From NCBI GenBank assembly GCA_900548185.1, contig URJJ01000062.1:1-9798 (forward strand): a stretch of 9,798 nt of DNA, given 5' to 3'. How positions within the stretch are numbered: position 1 is the stretch's first letter; each line of letters begins with the position of its first letter. The DNA comes from an uncultured Opitutales bacterium. GTDB taxonomy: Bacteria; Verrucomicrobiota; Verrucomicrobiia; Opitutales; Intestinicryptomonadaceae. A model generated the notes under the pieces. It saw only the letters and a program-made list of their open reading frames with translations, was not told where the DNA came from and made no database searches. A program made the translations under genes and the position numbers. Of this stretch, positions 5,953 through 9,798 are shown piece after piece.

Positions 5953-6273
5953 AAATCTTCCTTCCCTGAAAAGGTTAAAACGCAAAAAAGCCAAAAACAT
6001 CTCGCCCTGCGGGATCTAAAGATCCGGCAGGTCCGACGGCCTCTTTGCGCAAAAGAAAATCATGGACAATGCTGTTCCGCCGCCGGGGAGCGTCCGCACG
6101 CAACCCCAAAGGGCGGCAAAGGTTAAAATCAGACTCCGGCGCCGCCGCAGGCGGAGCCGTTTTTTATAAAATCGCCAAAAATCCGCAAAACTTAACAAAA
6201 AATCCGCCGGGGGATAAATTTTTTTGATTTTTTTACGAAAGCCCCTTTTTAAGGGTTCGTCCGCCGAAATAAA
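5953..6273. other. Divergent intergenic region between the EamA and FKBP genes
   Basis: This region must hold the EamA promoter (minus) and leads into the FKBP promoter (plus). It contains a perfect GGATC-TAAA-GATCC palindrome (6012-6025), a terminator-like hairpin at 6138-6165, and long T/A runs at about 6218-6236. No coding sequence is convincing. Confidence 0.5.
6138..6165 (+). terminator. Terminator-like hairpin with no gene upstream
   Basis: GGC(g)CCGCC (6138-6146) pairs with GGCGG(a)GCC (6150-6158) around GCA, followed by G and six T (6160-6165). It has the shape of an intrinsic terminator on the plus strand. No plus-strand gene ends before it, so it could close an unannotated short RNA or be a fortuitous structure. 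Confidence 0.45.
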
Positions 6274-6302
6274 TTGACTCTAAAGGGGACTGGCGGAAGA
6301 AT
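6274..6302 (+). promoter_or_regulatory. Candidate promoter of the FKBP gene
   Basis: TTGACT (6274-6279), a 17-nt spacer and AAGAAT (6297-6302) match five and four of six sigma70 consensus positions. They lie just upstream of the ATG at 6326, predicting a leader under 20 nt and fitting the lack of a clear Shine-Dalgarno. Confidence 0.4.
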
Positions 6303-6325
6303 CGGTTTCAATCAAATCCACATTT

Positions 6326-7012
6326 ATGAAAATAAGAAACTGCATCAATATCGCGGGGGCGGCGACGCTCGCCTTCCTCGCTTCACCAATAGCAAACGCA
6401 ATGACAAACGAAGAGAAAGAATATCTCAACCTTTACGGGATGATTATCTGCGACCGCGCGGGCGCCAAGCAGCTCGGATTTTCCGAAGAGGAAATGAACG
6501 CATTCATCGACGGGATGAAAAGCCACCTCAAGGGCGACCCCATCCCCGAAAACGCCAAGGACACCGTGGCGAAGATGCAGGAATACCTCGAATCCAGGGC
6601 GCAGAAAATAGCCGAGGCCGAGGCGGCCAAGACCAAGGCCGCAAACGAAGAATTCTGGAAGAAGATAAATTCAGACCAGAAGATACAAAAGACGCCCTCG
6701 GGCCTCGCATATGAAATCATAACGCTCGGCGAAGCCCCGCTCCCGACGGAAAACTCCACGGTTACCGTCAACTACAAGGGCACCCTCCCGGACGGGACGG
6801 AATTCGACTCCTCTGAAAAATCCGGAAAGCCCGCCGAATTTTCGCTCCAGCAGGTTATCCCGGGCTTCAGGGAAGGCCTCCAGAAGGTCGGCAAGGGCGG
6901 CAAAATCCGCCTCTACATCCCGGCCGAACTCGGCTACGGCGACCGTTCCGTGGGGATGATTCCCCCCGGCGCGACCCTCGTCTTTGACGTGGATATGATA
7001 GACGTAAAGTAG
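6326..7012 (+). CDS. Exported FKBP-type peptidyl-prolyl cis-trans isomerase (FkpA/Mip-like)
   Basis: This encodes 228 aa. Residues 1-25 are a Sec signal peptide ending in IANA. Residues ~27-118 form a helical, Glu/Lys/Ala-rich N-terminal domain of the Mip/FkpA dimerisation type, and residues ~125-228 form the FKBP catalytic domain. FKBP12 active-site equivalents visible are Y150, F160-D161 in GTEFDSS, F172, V177-I178 in QVIPGF, Y204 in ELGYGD, and F220 in TLVFDVDMIDV. The usual Trp of VIxGW is Phe (F181), a conservative change. The enzyme speeds Xaa-Pro isomerisation during folding in the periplasm. Length and layout fit the Mip/FkpA family, although fkpA, fklB and mip cannot be told apart here, so I give no symbol. 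It is a single-gene unit with a candidate promoter at 6274-6302 and a strong terminator at 7034-7062. Confidence 0.93.
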   Translation: MKIRNCINIAGAATLAFLASPIANAMTNEEKEYLNLYGMIICDRAGAKQLGFSEEEMNAFIDGMKSHLKGDPIPENAKDTVAKMQEYLESRAQKIAEAEAAKTKAANEEFWKKINSDQKIQKTPSGLAYEIITLGEAPLPTENSTVTVNYKGTLPDGTEFDSSEKSGKPAEFSLQQVIPGFREGLQKVGKGGKIRLYIPAELGYGDRSVGMIPPGATLVFDVDMIDVK

Positions 7013-7033
7013 CGCCCAAAAGCTGCGGATTTT

Positions 7034-7062
7034 AGCGCCTCCCACCCGGAGGCGCTTTTTTT
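7034..7062 (+). terminator. Intrinsic terminator of the FKBP gene
   Basis: A perfect 9-bp stem AGCGCCTCC (7034-7042) / GGAGGCGCT (7048-7056) with loop CACCC runs into a seven-T tract (7056-7062). It lies 21 nt after the stop codon. Confidence 0.95.
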
Positions 7063-7137
7063 GTCCCGCACGGCGGGAACATCAAACAGGCGCCTTACCC
7101 CGCAAGAAAACTTCGGCAAAAATTACGTTTTATATTT

Positions 7138-7260
7138 GGGAGCGGCATAGATTGGAATGCCCCGAAAAATCAGGCGGCGTTTCGCGGAAGCTGAGGCGGG
7201 CGTTCCCTCCCCGCGCATTTTATCCCTCCAAGCCCCTTTCCATTCCCTTATCCCATACCC
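7138..7260 (-). repeat. MITE-like dispersed element, copy C (degraded)
   Basis: The reverse complement of this stretch aligns with copies A and B: GGAGGGATAAAAT, GCGCGGGGAGGGA, CGCCCGCCT, CTTCCGCGAAACG, CCGCCTGATTTTTCGGGGC, and the end AATCTATGCCGCTCCC (terminal repeat, plus strand 7138-7153). It lacks the TTTCGTTTC stretch of A and B, and the opposite terminal repeat (near 7245-7260) is poorly preserved, so this copy is probably older or inactive. It lies 75 bp past the FKBP terminator in a gene-free region. Confidence 0.65.
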
Positions 7261-7774
7261 TTGCCCTTCTGGCATATCCCCCGCAAAAAATCTTAAAGGA
7301 AGTTCAGGGAAAGCCATAAGGCGCAAAACATGCGCCCGCAAGCGGCGTTAAATTTAAAACCTTCCCAACATCCCCCTTCCGCTCAATGCAAAGCTTTCTG
7401 GCAGGCAAAGCCACTGTAAAAAGCGCAAAAAAGGGCCTAAGATTGCCCCCGCGCAAAATCGGAGGGCATATTTTAAAATGCGCGCGCGGCAGAGTTCCAG
7501 CCGGCAAATTCCACGGCAAAGTGTTCCGCTGAAATGCTCCAATACTCCAAAAATTAAAAATAACGCCCCGCCACTCTCCGAACTGCCTCCTTCAAGCATC
7601 CAATCGCCCCCAAACACCGAAAGCCAACCGCCGCCTTCCGCCGCGTGAATCCCCCCGTCTCGCCGCGCGGCGGCGGTCGTGCGCGGAGGGGAGGGCAAAA
7701 GCCTCCCAAAAAATGGGATATAAGATATTTCCCAGGCCCATAAAATCCCGAGCCGCGCGCACGGAAACGGAATG
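7261..7774. other. ~510 bp with no recognised feature
   Basis: This is the gap between copy C and the glmS terminator, in a convergent FKBP/glmS intergenic region. Open frames of up to about 150 codons occur on the minus strand, but their translations are overlapping, Arg/Gly/Cys-rich and without family motifs, start-site signals or neighbours, so I regard them as chance frames in GC-rich DNA. A decayed gene or part of a larger repeat cannot be excluded. Confidence 0.55.
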
Positions 7775-7808
7775 AAAAAAAAGCGCGCGGAAGCCACCCC
7801 CCGCACGC
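7775..7808 (-). terminator. Intrinsic terminator of glmS
   Basis: On the minus strand GCGTGCGG (7801-7808) pairs with CCGCGCGC (7783-7790), 8 bp with one G-U, around a 10-nt loop, followed by eight T (7775-7782). It begins 24 nt after the glmS stop. Confidence 0.88.
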
Positions 7809-7832
7809 CGTAAAAAAACCTGCTGCGCCGCC

Positions 7833-9686
7833 CTACTCCACCGTGACGCTCTTTGCGAGATTGCGGGGCTTATCCACATCGCATCCGCGCTCAACTGCAA
7901 TATAATAGGCGAGGAGCTGGATTGGTATGGTGTCGAGCACCGGGCGCACGCACGGGTCGGACTTGGGAATCACAATTACGTCGTCTGCAAGGCCGTCTGA
8001 TATGAGTTCGGGGGAGTCGGTGACGAGGATTACCGGGCCCTTGCGGGCGCCGATTTCCTTTGCGTTTGAAATCACCTTCGGGAATATCTCGCCGGCGTTT
8101 GCAAAAATCACGGTCGGACATTCCGGAGAAACCAGGGCTATCGGGCCGTGCTTCATCTCCGCCGCCGGATACCCCTCCGCATGTATGTAGGAAATCTCCT
8201 TGAGCTTCAGCGCCCCTTCGAGGGCTATCGGGTATTCCTCAAGCCTGCCCATGAAGAGGAAGTCGGGGAACTTGGCGTATTTTTTTGCGATGCGCCTTAT
8301 GTTGTCCGCCTGCTTCAGCGTCTCTTCGACTAGCGACGGCAGGGACTTGAGCGCATCGACTATCTCGCGCCCCTCGGCGAACGAAAGGTCGCGCATCCTG
8401 CCGAAATAGAGCGCGACAAGCAGCATTATGACTATCTGCGAAGTGAAGGCCTTTGTGGAGGCCACGCCCACTTCCCGGCCGGAATACTGGTAGAGGCCGC
8501 CGTCGCTTTCGCGCGCGATGGTGGAGCCGACGACGTTTGTCACGGCCAGGGTCCTGAAGCCCTTCCTCTTGGACTCGCGGAGGGCTTCCAGGGTGTCTAT
8601 CGTCTCGCCGCTCTGGCTTATTACAAATACGAGCGTATTCTTGTCGAGGGGCGGGTTGCGGTAGCGGAATTCACTGGCGTACTCGACCTCAACGGGGATG
8701 CGCGCGTAGCGTTCTATCAGGTATTCGGCAACGAGGCAGGCGTGCCAGGCGGTGCCGCAGGCGCAGAACAGTATGCGGTCTATCTGCCTGAGCTCGTTGG
8801 GCGTCATGTTGAGCCCGCTTAAGACCGCCGTCGACATGTCGTCCGAGAAGCGGCCGCGTATCGCGTTTTCGACAGCCTTGCGCTGCTCGAAAATCTCCTT
8901 TTCCATGAAGTGGCTGAAAGAGCCGAGCTCGGCCGTCTCAAACTCCCAGTCAATCTCCTTTATGACGCACTCTATCTGCTGGCGCCCGTTTGTGATGACG
9001 TCGCTTGAATCCTCCGTCACGGCGGCGACCTGGCCGTCCTCGAGGTATATCACGTTGTGGGCCCTGCCCGAAAAGCCGGAGACGTCGCTTGCGACCATCC
9101 GTTCGTCCCTGCCTATGCCGATTATGAGCGGCGAACCCTTGCGCGCGGCTATCATTTCGCCGGGGAAAAGCGGGCTTATCACGGCAATCCCGTAGGTCCC
9201 CTCTACGTGCAGAAGGGCCTTGCGCACCGATTCGAGGAAGCGGTCGGGGTTCAGCTCCTGGGTGCGGTTGTCGAAATGGTAGGCTATCAGGTTCACAAGC
9301 GCCTCGGAGTCCGTTTCCGACTTGAAGGCGTAGCCCTTGCCGGTGAGAAACGAGCGCATGTTCTCGTAGTTTTCTATGATGCCGTTATGCACCATTATGA
9401 AGCGCCCGCAGCTCGAAACGTGCGGGTGGGCGTTGGCGTCGGTGACGCCGCCGTGCGTGGCCCAGCGCGTGTGCCCTATGCCTATGTGCGCGGAAAAGTG
9501 GTCGGCTTCCACTTCGGAGGCCATAACCGCCACGCGCCCGGCGCGCTTGCGCACGTCAACCACGCCCTCCGGGTTTATCATGGCCACGCCCGCGGAGTCG
9601 TAGCCGCGGTACTCCATGCGCTTTAGCCCTTCGATGAGAATCGGCGCCGCCTCCTTTTTGCCAACATATCCTATGATTCCGCACAT
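7833..9686 (-). CDS. glmS: Glutamine--fructose-6-phosphate aminotransferase (isomerizing)
   Basis: This encodes 617 aa, close to the usual ~609. It makes glucosamine-6-phosphate from fructose-6-phosphate and glutamine, the first step to UDP-GlcNAc for peptidoglycan and LPS. The start at 9684-9686 is fixed by biology: the N-terminal nucleophile Cys must follow Met directly (MCGIIGYVG), so upstream in-frame codons are excluded. The N-terminal class II glutaminase domain shows C2, RWATH (74-78), HNG (100-102) and ETDSEA (124-129). Two SIS sugar-isomerase domains follow, with CGTAWHA (310-316), SQSGETIDT (357-365), and the isomerase set LKLKEIS with K494 and E497, H513 in MKHGP, and K612 in the canonical C-terminus PRNLAKSVTVE. 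All key residues are present. Only 74 nt of upstream DNA survive before the adapter, and no glmS ribozyme or glmU is visible. Confidence 0.98.
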   Translation of the reverse strand: MCGIIGYVGKKEAAPILIEGLKRMEYRGYDSAGVAMINPEGVVDVRKRAGRVAVMASEVEADHFSAHIGIGHTRWATHGGVTDANAHPHVSSCGRFIMVHNGIIENYENMRSFLTGKGYAFKSETDSEALVNLIAYHFDNRTQELNPDRFLESVRKALLHVEGTYGIAVISPLFPGEMIAARKGSPLIIGIGRDERMVASDVSGFSGRAHNVIYLEDGQVAAVTEDSSDVITNGRQQIECVIKEIDWEFETAELGSFSHFMEKEIFEQRKAVENAIRGRFSDDMSTAVLSGLNMTPNELRQIDRILFCACGTAWHACLVAEYLIERYARIPVEVEYASEFRYRNPPLDKNTLVFVISQSGETIDTLEALRESKRKGFRTLAVTNVVGSTIARESDGGLYQYSGREVGVASTKAFTSQIVIMLLVALYFGRMRDLSFAEGREIVDALKSLPSLVEETLKQADNIRRIAKKYAKFPDFLFMGRLEEYPIALEGALKLKEISYIHAEGYPAAEMKHGPIALVSPECPTVIFANAGEIFPKVISNAKEIGARKGPVILVTDSPELISDGLADDVIVIPKSDPCVRPVLDTIPIQLLAYYIAVERGCDVDKPRNLAKSVTVE

Positions 9687-9760
9687 AACAGATTTCCGAA
9701 TTGAAAAATTTGACGCCGAATCTACCAGACGGGGGAGGCTATACAACAATAAAATTCCCC

Positions 9761-9798
9761 CTGTCTCTTATACACATCTGACGCTGCCGACGAAGCTA
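9761..9798. other. Illumina Nextera adapter remnant at contig end (not genomic)
   Basis: From 9761 the sequence is CTGTCTCTTATACACATCTG, the transposon mosaic-end adapter, continuing through GACGCTGCCGACGA to 9793. This is the reverse complement of the standard Nextera read-1 adapter. The final AGCTA would be the first bases of a sample index. The genomic sequence ends at 9760. Confidence 0.97.

Noticed and set aside
7354..7900. Minus-strand frames of 100-150 codons downstream of and overlapping the glmS end
   Set aside because: They are Arg/Gly/Cys-rich translations with no recognisable family. They overlap the glmS terminator and partly glmS itself, as expected of chance frames in GC-rich DNA.
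9687..9749. Longer GlmS starting at 9749
   Set aside because: GlmS needs Cys directly after the initiator Met as its glutaminase nucleophile, so MCGI at 9686 is the true start.
9687..9760. glmS ribozyme in the leader
   Set aside because: Only 74 nt of genomic leader remain and no ribozyme core is recognisable. The motif is also mainly known from Gram-positive bacteria.
1..9798. A new multi-gene biological system
   Set aside because: The genes are single units on alternating strands with unrelated, mostly housekeeping roles. No conserved operon, effector/immunity pair, nuclease, toxin or reverse transcriptase is present. The novelty is limited to repeats and gene-end remodelling.

Overview
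This looks like one end of a metagenomic or draft-genome contig from a GC-rich, probably Gram-negative bacterium. Codons in most genes are GC-rich, several genes lack a strong Shine-Dalgarno, the three tRNA genes do not encode CCA, and three or four products carry Sec signal peptides. A PVC-group (Verrucomicrobiota/Lentisphaerota-like) origin is possible, but the sequence alone does not prove it. The last 38 bases are not biological: they match the Nextera transposase adapter followed by what looks like the start of an index.

Layout. Bases 1-300 hold two copies of a ~160-bp tandem repeat cut by the contig start. Bases 395-1952 are an AT-rich island with one secreted protein of unknown function (528-1598, minus), bracketed by two same-orientation copies (A, B) of a ~140-bp MITE-like element with terminal inverted repeats. 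Bases 2029-2396 and 4686-5053 are two direct copies of a 368-bp block, each with a tRNA-Gly(GCC) gene, its terminator and the last codons of a PstS-like gene. Between them lie a secreted papain/C39-like protein (minus), tRNA-Pro(CGG) (minus) and the intact PstS-like binding protein (plus). Next come an EamA-family transporter (minus) whose C-terminus runs into the second block, a secreted FKBP-type prolyl isomerase (plus), a third, degraded MITE-like copy (C), about 500 bp of apparently empty DNA, and a complete glmS (minus) at the contig end.

The genes do not form one pathway. They are single-gene transcription units on alternating strands, several with their own clear intrinsic terminators: housekeeping functions (glmS, FKBP, tRNAs) mixed with accessory genes. 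The notable features are genome-architecture ones: a short element family whose terminal repeat supplies the stop codon of a gene, a duplicated tRNA block that copied the tail of its neighbour, and a transporter whose C-terminal tail is read out of that block. I found no defence, CRISPR, secretion or biosynthetic system.
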